Positions 39,248 through 49,082 of a stretch of 54,342 bases of DNA are shown here, one piece after another. Under the pieces are notes generated by a model. That model was not told the DNA's origin. It saw only the letters and a list, made by a program, of their open reading frames with translations, and ran no database searches. Source of the stretch: Methanomicrobiales archaeon (GTDB taxonomy: Archaea > Halobacteriota > Methanomicrobia > Methanomicrobiales > Methanoculleaceae); contig JAAZGM010000017.1 of assembly GCA_012511245.1 (NCBI GenBank), positions 1 through 54,342 of the forward strand. Reading direction: 5' to 3'. The translations under genes and the position numbers were made by a program. Positions within the stretch are counted from its first letter, which is position 1, and every line of letters begins with the position of its first letter.

Positions 39248-39946
39248 TCAGTCCGGGCCGCTCCGTCCGGCATCCTGCATCGCCCTCCACACCCGGTTCC
39301 GCTCCAGGATGACCCAGTAACGCCGCAGTTCAGCTTCTGCTGTCCGGTAATCGGCGTAATGCTCGCCGACAAGATTCCAGAACCGCATTGAGTGGTTCTG
39401 CTCGCGGAGGTGGGCAGCCTCGTGGATGACGACGTACTCCCGCAGCGTCTCCGGGAGCGCTATGACCCGCAGGTTAACGTTTATGTTGCCGGATATCGAG
39501 CAACTCCCCCATCGTGTCTTCTGCATCTTCACCGCGATCCGCCCCTGCCGCCGCCCGGCAAGCTCCGGATATGCATCCAGACGACTGAGAACCTCCTCCT
39601 TCAGCATCCCGGAGAGCCTGCGTTTGAGAGCAGGGAGGGAGGGAAAAGCGACAGTCGCCGCGGTTTCATCGATCTCGAACCGCGCATCAGGAACCGCATG
39701 AAAGAACCGCCCGTGCAGGAGGAGCATCCCTTCCCGACCGCGCCCTTCAGCGGCCATCCGGTCGAACTCCAGGCGCCGCATATCTATCCAGGCTGCGTTG
39801 CGCTGCAGGAACCCCTCGACGTCGAATGATGGGGGGACGACCACGCGCAGGGTTCCGTCCGGCCGCACCTGAAGCCGGGCAGACCGCACCGCTTTTACGA
39901 CGATGGTTATCTCGCCTGTGCCGCTCCCCCTCTCTCTCTGGTCCAT
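39248..39946 (-). CDS. YgjP/SprT-like zinc metallopeptidase (DUF45)
   Basis: KTRWGSCSISGNINVNLRVIALPETLREYVVIHEAAHLREQNHSMRFW. Confidence 0.93.
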   Translation of the reverse strand: MDQRERGSGTGEITIVVKAVRSARLQVRPDGTLRVVVPPSFDVEGFLQRNAAWIDMRRLEFDRMAAEGRGREGMLLLHGRFFHAVPDARFEIDETAATVAFPSLPALKRRLSGMLKEEVLSRLDAYPELAGRRQGRIAVKMQKTRWGSCSISGNINVNLRVIALPETLREYVVIHEAAHLREQNHSMRFWNLVGEHYADYRTAEAELRRYWVILERNRVWRAMQDAGRSGPD

Positions 39947-40059
39947 TATACCAGTTATAGGGCGCCGGCAGAAAAAATATGATCCGGCACGTACCTATAC
40001 CTGATAGCGACAAAGAAGTACGCAGGATTCCCGCCCGGGGGCGCGGGCGGGTGCTGAGG

Positions 40060-40647
40060 ATGGCAATGAACGAGAAGGAACTGAAGATCGGTGATATCGC
40101 GCACCTCACAGGGCTCTCGGAGCAGGATGTCCGGACTCTCGTCCAGACCCACGACAGCCTCTTTACCTACCGGACGATCGGACGGGTCAGGCTCTTCCCA
40201 CAGAAAGCGGCAAAGATCGTCGGAAAACTCGCTGAACTCTCCGGGCGCGGGCTCACCCCGGATGAGATCACCGAGGAGATCAGATCCGGAAGAGATCGGG
40301 CGCCGGCAGAAGGACCGGCTGAGAAGGTAGATCAGACTGCTGTTTTGCTCCCGCCCGAGGTCGTGATCGAACTCGGGGTGATGCGGGATACGCTGGCCCG
40401 GCAGGAGCGCCAGATTGTGCGCCTGACCGGGGAACTTGAGCAGGAGCGTGAACTGAGGGTTGAAGAGACCGTCCGCCTCCAGAATATCGTAGACGATCTG
40501 CAGGAACGCCTCGCCACACAGCAGGAGCAACTATTCCTCGTCGCAAAATGGGTGGATTACTTTGATCACCAGATGGATGAGGTCACCCGTCCGGTGCTGG
40601 AGAGGCTCCGGGGGACTGGCACGAGAAAAGACCGTTCAGGTCGATGA
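40060..40647 (+). CDS. MerR-like HTH plus coiled-coil protein
   Basis: LKIGDIAHLTGLSEQDVRTLVQTHDSLFTYRTIGRVRLFPQKAA, then a long Glu/Arg/Gln coiled coil. Confidence 0.6.
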   Translation: MAMNEKELKIGDIAHLTGLSEQDVRTLVQTHDSLFTYRTIGRVRLFPQKAAKIVGKLAELSGRGLTPDEITEEIRSGRDRAPAEGPAEKVDQTAVLLPPEVVIELGVMRDTLARQERQIVRLTGELEQERELRVEETVRLQNIVDDLQERLATQQEQLFLVAKWVDYFDHQMDEVTRPVLERLRGTGTRKDRSGR

Positions 40648-40787
40648 GAGCTCCTCTCTCGCAGATACCGTCCCGGTGAACTGCCGGGCATGCGGACGGC
40701 CGGTTGGTGAGCGGTTCACCGGCCGCATACTCCCTCGTCGATCATCAGACAGCGGAGATCCCGGGGAGAGATCCACTCTCTTCTTAT

Positions 40788-41219
40788 TTACCCCATCACG
40801 ATCTGCATGACCGTCGGGTACCTGCTCATGACGGCGTAGACGATGGGTTTTGCTATCCAGAGCCTCCCGCCCTGCATCTCGCGGAGGGTACTGATCTCCC
40901 CGAGACTCTGGAGCGCCTGGACCGCGGCCTCATCCGCAAGGAAGAAACTATCCGGAACCGTCGAGTCGAAGTAGAAGAGGATCGGGAGCCGGAGCCGTCT
41001 CTGGAGTTCGGCCGGGAGCGCCTGTTCGAGACGGAGGAGGACGCCCCTGTCAAAGTCGTAACGGTCGCCCCCCTTCGTGACGGACGATGGGTGCTCCTCC
41101 CGCAGAAGCAGGGAGAGTCGTTTGCGCTCTGCAACAACCCCGTCGTTGATCCTGCCGAGTTCAAGCCGCATCCATCGCAGGAAGGTAGGCTCGTCGCTTG
41201 CTGATGGTCGGTCGGGCAT
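40788..41219 (-). CDS. UPF0216 family protein
   Basis: FLRWMRLELGRINDGVVAERKRLSLLLREEHPSSVTKGGDRYDFDRG...AKPIVYAVMSRYPTVMQIVMG. Confidence 0.9.
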   Translation of the reverse strand: MPDRPSASDEPTFLRWMRLELGRINDGVVAERKRLSLLLREEHPSSVTKGGDRYDFDRGVLLRLEQALPAELQRRLRLPILFYFDSTVPDSFFLADEAAVQALQSLGEISTLREMQGGRLWIAKPIVYAVMSRYPTVMQIVMG

Positions 41220-41390
41220 ATCTGCTCCTGTGACGATCCTTCACCGGGTCGGTCATGAACTTTCTCTCTGGCCTGCAATATATATCTGGCCCCGGAACCC
41301 GCCTCTCTTCTCCGATCGTAACCTCCTCTCTTCTCCGGGAGAAAGTATATACCTCCCCCTCCCCTTTCGACGTCTCCTGCGTGATCATCC

Positions 41391-41755
41391 ATGAAACAGG
41401 ATTCAGTGCACGGAAAGCAGACCGGGCGGCGTGCTCGCTCTCATGGGGCGCTGCTCTCTCTCCCGCTCCTCGCCGGCGTAGCGGTTCTCCTTACAGCTGC
41501 CCCGGCATCCACCACCGGTATATCCGGGGAGATTACAATCCCGGGATCGCTGCGATGCTCAGCGAGATCGACGAGTTGGTGAAGACGGCCTACGACCTGC
41601 AGAACTTCTCTACCCGGGTCTACGACACCGACGCCAACCGGGAGGCGGGTGACTGCCTCTTCGAGAGATTTGCGGCCATCCCCGGGCCCGAGGTGGAGTT
41701 CCAGGGCGGGGATGTCAGGAACATCGTCGCCACCTGTCGCGCAGGCAGTAGGTAG
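41391..41755 (+). pseudogene. Frameshifted, truncated secreted M28-like peptidase remnant
   Basis: Signal-peptide-like start MKQDS...LLSLPLLAGVAVLLTAAPAS in one frame; continuation RGDYNPGIAAMLSEIDELVKTAYDLQNFSTRVYDTDANREAGDCLFERFAAIPGPEVEFQGGDVRNIVAT in another frame, then stop. Confidence 0.6.
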
Positions 41756-41786
41756 TTCACAAGTAGATTTACTTGAGCATTTTTTT

Positions 41787-41823
41787 AACACATTTTTGTT
41801 AACATAAACACATTCTTGTTAAC
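41787..41823. repeat. Tandem pair AACACATTTTTGTTAAC / AACACATTCTTGTTAAC (20-bp period)
   Basis: Copies at 41787-41803 and 41807-41823, 16/17 identical, just upstream of the methyltransferase gene. Confidence 0.85.
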
Positions 41824-41844
41824 GAGGTCCTTACTATAGGATGG

Positions 41845-42747
41845 ATGACCGCCTTGAGTGGGGATATAACGATAGACTGGAACGAGGTCTGGCGCTCCAG
41901 AATGGAGATAAGTACCACCCTGAAACGAAATAAAGGATGTTCAGACTTCTGGAACAACCGCAAGAGGGCCAGAAGCCGTGCCGCCTCTTCCACCGGGGAC
42001 GACTGTGAGCGTGTTGCCTGGGTCACCTCCTCTCTTCCAGTCACCCCCAGAGCCCGCATCCTTGATATCGGGGCCGGTGCCGGCGCGGTTGCGGTCCCTC
42101 TCTCCCGGCGAGTGGCAGCGGTCACGGCGGTCGAACCGGCACGGGCGATGCGTGAAACCCTGGAACAGGCCGTCAGGGAAGCAGGGATCGAGAACACCAC
42201 GATCGTAGGCAGGCATTGGGAGGAGATTGACCCGGAGCGCGACCTCGATCCACCCTATGATATCGTCTTTGCGTCATTCTCGCTCGGGATGCTCGACCTG
42301 AGAGCAGCGATAGAGAAGATGAACCGGGTCTGCTCAGGGACCGTCGCTGTCTTCCATTTTGCCGGGCTGCCCTATTGGGAGCAGGTCATGTTCGATACCT
42401 GGCCGGACCTCCATGGGGTGGCGTACCAACCGGGGCCAAAGGCCGATGTCATCTTCAACCTCCTCTACCAGATGGGTATCTACCCTGACGTCTCGGTCTC
42501 CTCGTATGAGCACAGGCTCCGCATCCCTGACGTTGATGCCGGGGTGGATGCGCTCAGGGATCGCCTCCTCATCGAGACCCCGGAGCAGGAGGAGTTCCTC
42601 AGGGGGTATCTTGCCGCCCGTCTCATCGAGGATGGCGACGGGATGGTGCTCAGGCACCAGGTGCACCGCGCCTGCCTTAAGTGGGAGCCGCGTTCTGTGG
42701 GGGGCGGCATGAACGAGCCTCCCCGGAGGATCCGGTCAGGCCACTGA
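41845..42747 (+). CDS. Class I SAM-dependent methyltransferase
   Basis: ARILDIGAGAGAVAVPLSRRVAAVTAVEPARAM...YDIVFASFSLGMLDLRAAIEKM. Confidence 0.85.
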   Translation: MTALSGDITIDWNEVWRSRMEISTTLKRNKGCSDFWNNRKRARSRAASSTGDDCERVAWVTSSLPVTPRARILDIGAGAGAVAVPLSRRVAAVTAVEPARAMRETLEQAVREAGIENTTIVGRHWEEIDPERDLDPPYDIVFASFSLGMLDLRAAIEKMNRVCSGTVAVFHFAGLPYWEQVMFDTWPDLHGVAYQPGPKADVIFNLLYQMGIYPDVSVSSYEHRLRIPDVDAGVDALRDRLLIETPEQEEFLRGYLAARLIEDGDGMVLRHQVHRACLKWEPRSVGGGMNEPPRRIRSGH

Positions 42748-42948
42748 AACAGCGCCGTTATCTATCGCGCAGGGGGAGAGGTGCAGACCATCTCGTCCGG
42801 TTCGCCATCCTGCAGGATAACCGGGTCTGGTCCCTCCCCTTGAGGCGGAAGGAAACCTCTTCTGCAGCCTCCGGCCGGTTCCCTCTCTCTCGCCGGATAC
42901 GGAGCGAAGAGCACGCTTTTATACGGTCGAGGACAATGTAAAAAAAAT

Positions 42949-44454
42949 ATGAATGATTCTGAGATCCTGATGAACCCAAACGAGCTGGTACGTTTTTTAA
43001 AGAAAGATCCAGCGGAATTTACAAGAGAAGATATCATACAGTTCTGCGAGGAAAACGGGATCGAGATGGTCAACTTCCGCTACGCTGCCGAGGACGGCAA
43101 GCTCAAGACCCTCAACTTCGTCATCGCCTCAAAAGAACACCTCGATACCATACTCTCGGACGGCGAGCGCGTCGACGGCAGCAACCTCTTCTCGTTCATC
43201 GAGGCGGGGAGCAGCGATCTCTATGTCATCCCCCGGTATCGCACGGCGTTCATGAACCCTTTTGCTGCAGTCCCGACACTTGAGTTCCTCTGCTCGTTCT
43301 ACGACAGCGATGGAAAGCCCCTTGAGAGCTCGCCGGAGTATGTGCTCCGCAAGGCGGACGCGGAGTTCACCCGCCAGACCGGGTGTACATTCAAAACGCT
43401 CGGCGAACTCGAGTACTACGTCATCAGCCCACGGGACGACCTCTACCCTGGCCGTGACCAGAAGGGCTACCACTCGGCCGAACCCTTTGTCAGGTTTGCA
43501 GATCTCCGGGACGAGGCGATGCTTCTTGTCGCCCGCGCCGGGGGCAGGATCAAGTACGGCCACTCCGAGGTCGGGTGCTTCTATAACGGCGACACCTACT
43601 ACGAGCAGCACGAGATCGAGTTCCTGCCGATGCCGGCGGAGCAGGCGGTCGAGCAGCTCATCCTCACGAAGTGGGTTCTCCGGATGCTCGGCTACCGGTA
43701 CGGTGTCGAGATCAGCTTCGCCCCGAAGATCACCGTCGGGAAGGCCGGGAGCGGGATGCACTTCCACATGCTCGTCGAGAAAGACGGAGATAACCTCATG
43801 GTCGAGGATGGCAGGCTGAGCCCGCTCGCACGAAAGATGATCGCCGGCATCCTCGACGCCTCCGACGCCCTGACGGCCTTCGGGAACACCATTCCGACGT
43901 CCTACCTCCGTCTCGTCCCGCACCAGGAGGCACCGACGACGGTCTGCTGGGGCGACCGCAACCGCTCGGTCGTGGTCCGGGTCCCTCTCGGCTGGGTCGG
44001 CGCGGACGGCATGACCCGTGATGCCAACCCCTGCGAGAACGACCGTCGGCAGGATCGCACGTCGAAGCAGACGTTCGAGTACCGGGTCGCCGACGGTTCG
44101 GCCGATCCCTACCTGATCGTCGCCGGCCTCATTGTGGCGGCGCTCCGGGGGATCGAGATGCCCGACGCGCTCGATATGGCCGAGAAACTCTACGTCAGCG
44201 GGAACATATTCCGCCCCGAGTTCAAGGAGCACCTCGCGGAGTTCCGGCAGCTCCCTGCCTCCTGCGTCGAGTCGGCCGAGGCGCTCGAGGCGAAGCGGTC
44301 GATCTTCGAGGCGAACGGGATCTTCCCCGCGGGGATGATCGAGAGCCGGATCGCCGCTCTGACGGCCTTCGGCGACCGGGGCCTGAGCGAGAGGCTCTAC
44401 GGCGACAACGACGGGATTCGCGAACTGGTCAGGCAGTATATCCACGTTGCGTGA
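42949..44454 (+). CDS. glnA: Glutamine synthetase family protein
   Basis: ELEYYVISPRDD, YYEQHEIEFLPMPAEQAVEQLILTKWVLR, SFAPKITVGKAGSGMHFHMLVEKDG, TFEYRVADGSADPYLIVAGLI. Confidence 0.9.
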   Translation: MNDSEILMNPNELVRFLKKDPAEFTREDIIQFCEENGIEMVNFRYAAEDGKLKTLNFVIASKEHLDTILSDGERVDGSNLFSFIEAGSSDLYVIPRYRTAFMNPFAAVPTLEFLCSFYDSDGKPLESSPEYVLRKADAEFTRQTGCTFKTLGELEYYVISPRDDLYPGRDQKGYHSAEPFVRFADLRDEAMLLVARAGGRIKYGHSEVGCFYNGDTYYEQHEIEFLPMPAEQAVEQLILTKWVLRMLGYRYGVEISFAPKITVGKAGSGMHFHMLVEKDGDNLMVEDGRLSPLARKMIAGILDASDALTAFGNTIPTSYLRLVPHQEAPTTVCWGDRNRSVVVRVPLGWVGADGMTRDANPCENDRRQDRTSKQTFEYRVADGSADPYLIVAGLIVAALRGIEMPDALDMAEKLYVSGNIFRPEFKEHLAEFRQLPASCVESAEALEAKRSIFEANGIFPAGMIESRIAALTAFGDRGLSERLYGDNDGIRELVRQYIHVA

Positions 44455-44539
44455 GAGGCGGTCTTTCCGTTTCTCCGTGAATACTTTTTTAGCGGCCGGC
44501 AGCGCACAGCGCAGGGTTCCAGGCCGGATACGTATCACC

Positions 44540-44667
44540 CCCCTCACTGGAAACTGTGAGGGGCAAGGTATTATTAACCGGAGGTTCAGAGGAGATGGCT
44601 CTCCAGGGTGGCGCCTGACCTATGGGAGTGAGGGGGGGTTGTCTCCAGAGGCGGCCCTGGAAACCCC
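44540..44667 (+). other. Hairpin-rich intergenic segment, candidate structured leader RNA or terminator plus leader
   Basis: CCCCTCAC(540-547)/GTGAGGGG(556-563); GGAGA-tggc-TCTCC (591-604); GGGGTT-gtc-TCCAG-aggcggcc-CTGGA-AACCCC (635-667); all offsets +44000. Confidence 0.45.
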
Positions 44668-44705
44668 ATGCGATCGGCGGCATGCCTGGTAATGGAGGAA
44701 CGCGT

Positions 44706-45011
44706 ATGAAAGGGAAAACTGAAGAGAGCACGGCAGAAGAGGGAAGCCCGGTCACGTTTACCTGCTACCGGGTGGCGCCGGGAGAGGATGTCCCTGAAGA
44801 GGGTATGAGCACCTACAGCATCGTGGTGCTGCTGCCTGACGGGGACTTCAGGCACCAGATCGTCTGGGCGCGTGCGCCCGAGGATATCGGGGATGCGATC
44901 CGGGTACCTGCCGGTTCACGGGTGATCATGACTGAGATGAAGACATCCCTTGTCTGGGATAGCGAGGTCGCCGAGGAAGAGGAGACTGTGGAGGCCACAC
45001 CAGCCCCCTGA
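44706..45011 (+). CDS. Small acidic hypothetical protein
   Basis: MKGKTEESTAEEGSPVTFTCYRVAPGEDVPEEGMSTYSIVVLLPDGDFRHQIVWARAPEDIGDAIRV; preceded by ggagg. Confidence 0.65.
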   Translation: MKGKTEESTAEEGSPVTFTCYRVAPGEDVPEEGMSTYSIVVLLPDGDFRHQIVWARAPEDIGDAIRVPAGSRVIMTEMKTSLVWDSEVAEEEETVEATPAP

Positions 45012-45128
45012 ATCTCTGTTTTTTGTTCATATCAACGAAAAAAAACTGTAAACGTAGCCGACTACCTGCGCCTGCCCGTGAGAGAGGCCGGGCCATACAT
45101 TAGATAGGAGCAGCCCCCCATCCCGATC

Positions 45129-45710
45129 ATGGATCACTTTCCGGGCGGTCAACCCGATACGATGCCGGCGGCCATCACTATCACGACAACGTTCGGCCCG
45201 GTTCACATCACCTGGACCCGGTCACAATCAGGGCCGAAGGTGCAGAGGATCATCCTCCCCCATGATCTGCCGGGCGGCGCGACGGCACAGGATGACGTGC
45301 CCGGGTGCGGGGAAACCCCGGACGATCGTATCCAGGCTCTGGCCGCCGGGATGCAATCGTTCCTCCAGGGAGACGACGTGCGGTTCGATATCGATCTCCT
45401 CGATCTCGACCGGTGCCCGCCCTTCCAGCGGCGTGTGCTCCTCGCCGAGTACGGCATACCCCGGGGATACGTCAGCACCTACGGGCGCATCGCCCGGCAC
45501 CTGGACTCCCCTGGAGCCGCCCGTGCGGTCGGGAATGCGCTCGCTAAAAACCCATTCCCTCTCGTCATCCCCTGTCACCGCGTCCTCCGGTCGGACGGGA
45601 GACCGGGTGGATTCCAGGCGGGCCTTGCCATGAAATGGAGGCTGCTTGAGATGGAGGGGATCCGGTTTCGTGAAGACGGCAGGGCATTCATGGAGCATAT
45701 CTGGTACTGA
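45129..45710 (+). CDS. ogt: Methylated-DNA--[protein]-cysteine S-methyltransferase
   Basis: GYVSTYGRIARHLDSPGAARAVGNALAKNPFPLVIPCHRVLRSDG (active-site PCHR). Confidence 0.93.
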   Translation: MDHFPGGQPDTMPAAITITTTFGPVHITWTRSQSGPKVQRIILPHDLPGGATAQDDVPGCGETPDDRIQALAAGMQSFLQGDDVRFDIDLLDLDRCPPFQRRVLLAEYGIPRGYVSTYGRIARHLDSPGAARAVGNALAKNPFPLVIPCHRVLRSDGRPGGFQAGLAMKWRLLEMEGIRFREDGRAFMEHIWY

Positions 45711-45790
45711 ACCTCCTCCGCGGGGTGAGCCCCTCCCGCTCATAGAGAGATATATGTGGGAGTGCATCCACCCACCCCCGGGGTGATTGA

Positions 45791-46483
45791 ATGGCGAATG
45801 TTACCCAGCAGATGGCAAAAGAGGCGGAATACACCGCGGCGGACCTGATGAAAGATGCCGGGGTGGATGCAGAGCGGTGGAACCGGATGCCCGACGATGA
45901 AACGATCGCAAGGACGGTTGAGGCGATCGAGAACCGGAACATCCGGGTTATCCTCGTGAATACGGCACAGGAGGCGCTCCAGGCAATCATCGACCTGATC
46001 CCGGAGGGGGCCGAGGTCATGAACGGCCACTCGACGACCCTTGCGGAGATCGGGTATAATCGGGCGCTCGAGGAGAACCGGAAGAGATGGCATGACTTCC
46101 ACGCGGTCATCACCGCCGAGAACGATGCAGAGAAGCGGCACGAGCTCCGCCGAAAGAGCGTGGCCGCCGACTACTTCATCTCCGGGGTGCAGGCGATCGC
46201 CGCCTCAGGCGAGATCGTCGGGTGCGACAAACTCGGGAGCCGGATGGGAGCATGGCCTCACGCGGCGGCACACCTCATCCTCGTCTCGGGGACAAACAAG
46301 ATCGTGCCGACCGTTGATGACGGGCTCAGGCGGTGCCGGGAGTACTGCCTGCCGCTTGAGAACCAGCGCGTTCAACGCGCCCAGAACACCGAGAGTTACA
46401 TCGGCAAGCACGTGATCATCGACCGCGAAGACGTCGACGGGAGGATAACCCTGGTCCTGATCAAGGAGCCGCTCGGGTATTGA
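45791..46483 (+). CDS. Lactate utilisation (LUD domain) protein
   Basis: IPEGAEVMNGHSTTLAEIGYNRALEE...AADYFISGVQAIAASGEIVGCDKLGSRMGAWPHAAAHLILVSGTNKIV. Confidence 0.85.
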   Translation: MANVTQQMAKEAEYTAADLMKDAGVDAERWNRMPDDETIARTVEAIENRNIRVILVNTAQEALQAIIDLIPEGAEVMNGHSTTLAEIGYNRALEENRKRWHDFHAVITAENDAEKRHELRRKSVAADYFISGVQAIAASGEIVGCDKLGSRMGAWPHAAAHLILVSGTNKIVPTVDDGLRRCREYCLPLENQRVQRAQNTESYIGKHVIIDREDVDGRITLVLIKEPLGY

Positions 46484-46702
46484 ACCCGGGTGTCTATCTC
46501 CGCCGGGGCCCGGGCAGCGTGAGCACCAGGACCCCCTGCGCAAGCGGGGGGCGGTTCACCTCCCTTGCAGGCCAACCTTATTCTCTCCTCAGTTCTTCAG
46601 CCCCGCAGAGACGGTGTGATCGCAGCTGTAGCGGTGCTCCCTCTCCTCCTTTCGCCCACCCGGAGGGTTCGGTATATCGGGACTCCCGTGCTATATTAAC
46701 GC

Positions 46703-47524
46703 ATGGAGATCGCAGAAATTCTCAACATCAATGTTCCGCTCTCCGATATCACGCTCGAAAGTATTCTTCTCGCTGTGATTGTCGCGATCGTCGGGTGGAT
46801 CGTGGTGAGGGTGCTCACGGCAGCCTTCACGCAGATGCTCACCCGGGCCTCGAGACTGCCCGGTCTGATCGTCGAGTTCCTTGTCCGGTTCTTCTCGATC
46901 CTGCTCTACGTGATCCTCATCCTGATCGTCATCGCGACGATCGGGTTCGACATCTCCTCCATGGTGCTCGGTCTCTCGGCGGTGATCGGGCTTATCCTCG
47001 GTTTCGGCATGCAGGACACCGTCACCAACCTCGCTGCCGGGGTCTGGTTGGCGGCGTTCCGCCCCATCGATAAGGGCGAGCTCGTCGAGGTCAACGGTAT
47101 ATCCGGGAAGGTCGTCGCGGTCGGCATCATGGCGACCGAGCTCCTGAAGCCCGACAACATCTACATCACCATCCCGAACTCCCTTGTCTGGGGGAGCCCG
47201 GTGATCAACTCCACCAGGATGGAGACCCGCCGGGTCGAGGTCAGGGTCAGGGTCGCCTATGACAGCGACCTCAACCTCGCCATCCGGGTCGCGACCGACC
47301 TGATGACGGCCCACGAGCGGGTGCTCCCGTCGCCGAAACCCGCGGTCATCGTGACGGATCTGGGCGATTCATCAGTGAATCTCGCCCTCCGGGCGTGGGT
47401 GAAGACGTCCGATATGTGGAGTGTGCAGTGGGACCTGAACCGCGACGTTGTCAGGGCGTTCAGAGAAGCCGACATTGTGATCCCCTTCCCGCAGGTGGGC
47501 ATCAACCTGGAAAGGGGAGAGTGA
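46703..47524 (+). CDS. MscS family mechanosensitive ion channel
   Basis: VLGLSAVIGLILGFGMQDTVTNLAAGVWLAAFRPIDKGELVEVNGISGKV...VWGSPVINST. Confidence 0.93.
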   Translation: MEIAEILNINVPLSDITLESILLAVIVAIVGWIVVRVLTAAFTQMLTRASRLPGLIVEFLVRFFSILLYVILILIVIATIGFDISSMVLGLSAVIGLILGFGMQDTVTNLAAGVWLAAFRPIDKGELVEVNGISGKVVAVGIMATELLKPDNIYITIPNSLVWGSPVINSTRMETRRVEVRVRVAYDSDLNLAIRVATDLMTAHERVLPSPKPAVIVTDLGDSSVNLALRAWVKTSDMWSVQWDLNRDVVRAFREADIVIPFPQVGINLERGE

Positions 47525-47550
47525 CCCTCTCTTTTTTTCTGAGCCGCCCC

Positions 47551-49011
47551 TCACCCGGTATGCTCGAAGTCGATGAACCCCCGGTAGGGGTCCGCCGCCA
47601 CCAGGCGAACCTGCACCCTCTGGCCGACCCTGAGCCCTTCTTCGCCGAGGACCACCTTCCCTTCGGCCGGCGGCTCGATCAGCCTGACATACGTTCCCTT
47701 CTCCGAGGCGCCGGTGACGAACGCCTCAAACGTCTCACCCATCCTATCCCGGAGGAGGACAGCGGCTGCTGCCTTTCGCATGAAGCGCTCGACCTTCTGC
47801 GAAGCCTTCTCGCGGTCGGTGAGGTGAAGGGCGAGGTCGTCGAGTTCTTCGGGCGCATAAGGCGGATAGCACTCCCCGCCGAGGACTGATTTCACCAGGC
47901 GCTGGATGATCACATCGACGTAGCGTCGGTTCGGGGCGGTGCCGTGGGTGTAGTCGGTGACGGCAAGTGCGAAGTGACCTACAGGGATCTCGCCCGGCTG
48001 GAACGCCACGTACTCGCCCGCCCCCATCAGTTTCACGATCGTGAGGGAGAGGTCGGGGAAACGGTCGGGGTCGGCCGCTTTCTGCCGGATGAGGAACCGG
48101 GTGAGCGCTTCCGCGTCAGGCCGCGCGGGCAGTTTTTCACCGTGTTCGGCAACCTCCCGTACAATCCCCTCCCAGTTCTTCGGGATGCGGACGATCCGGT
48201 GGATCATGGGGAGGCGGGCAGCGGCGAGGAACGCCGTAAACGTCCCGTTTGCCGCGACCATGAACTCCTCGATGAGGCACCGGGCGAGGTTCTGCTCCTG
48301 GACGGCGAGCTCCAGGACCCGTCCGCCGGCGACGACCGGTTCGGCCTCGATCGTCTCAAGGGCGAGTGCGCCCTTCTCGGTCCGACGCTTCTTCATCCGC
48401 ATCGCGGCCTCGTGCTGGAGGAGGACCTGCTCCGCAAGGCAGGGCGTCTTCGCGACCATCTCCGGGACGGGTCCCGCCCCCTCGAGCCAGTCGCCGACCT
48501 CTTCGTAGACGAGTTTCGCATGGTTCCTGACGACTGCCCGGTAAATCCTGCCGGGCCGCGTGCTCCCGTCGACGAGGACGGTATACTCGATGACGATTGC
48601 AGCCCGGTCTTTGTCGGGCAGGAGTGAGGTCGCGCCCGCCGAGAGGCGGTCGGGGAGCATGGGAAACGTCACGACGCCTGTGTAGACTGAGGTTCCGTTA
48701 TGAGCGGCATGCCGGTCGGTCGCTGAGCCTTTCGGGACGAGTGCATCGACATCGGCGATGGCGACCCGGACGTGGATCTCCCCGTCCTTTCCCTGCTCGC
48801 AGTGCTCGATCTGGTCGAGATCCTGCGAGTCGTAATTGTCGATCGATGACCAGAGGAGTGAACGGAGGTCTTCAAGGGGCTCTGAAGGGGTGTTCGTGGT
48901 GAGAGCCCCGACTTCCCGGGCGACAGCCGGCGGAAACGCCGGGATGAACCCGTACTGCTCCATCGCCGCCCACGCGATGGCCTCAAGGTCGACGTATGGC
49001 TGGTTCTGCAT
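47551..49011 (-). CDS. RNB-domain ribonuclease (RNase II/R family)
   Basis: DNYDSQDLDQIEHCEQGKDGEIHVRVAIADVDALVPKGSATDRHAAHNGTSVYTGVVTFPMLPDRLS. Confidence 0.93.
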   Translation of the reverse strand: MQNQPYVDLEAIAWAAMEQYGFIPAFPPAVAREVGALTTNTPSEPLEDLRSLLWSSIDNYDSQDLDQIEHCEQGKDGEIHVRVAIADVDALVPKGSATDRHAAHNGTSVYTGVVTFPMLPDRLSAGATSLLPDKDRAAIVIEYTVLVDGSTRPGRIYRAVVRNHAKLVYEEVGDWLEGAGPVPEMVAKTPCLAEQVLLQHEAAMRMKKRRTEKGALALETIEAEPVVAGGRVLELAVQEQNLARCLIEEFMVAANGTFTAFLAAARLPMIHRIVRIPKNWEGIVREVAEHGEKLPARPDAEALTRFLIRQKAADPDRFPDLSLTIVKLMGAGEYVAFQPGEIPVGHFALAVTDYTHGTAPNRRYVDVIIQRLVKSVLGGECYPPYAPEELDDLALHLTDREKASQKVERFMRKAAAAVLLRDRMGETFEAFVTGASEKGTYVRLIEPPAEGKVVLGEEGLRVGQRVQVRLVAADPYRGFIDFEHTG

Positions 49012-49082
49012 CTGCTGGAGAGGTTCGTTTGTGGGTATAAAAACTGCCTGAAAGCGTCCGGGGTTCTCGCGAGTCTGCCGGT

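Noticed and set aside
43129-44547. 472-aa ORF antisense to glutamine synthetase
   Set aside because: Shadow ORF; low-complexity Arg/Asp/Glu/Val-rich composition, no motif, while the + strand encodes a clear glutamine synthetase.
44591-44632. Possible fluoride riboswitch (GGAGATGG... resemblance)
   Set aside because: Only loose resemblance; the rest of the crcB-motif consensus and a downstream CrcB gene are not seen. Kept only as an unassigned structured leader.
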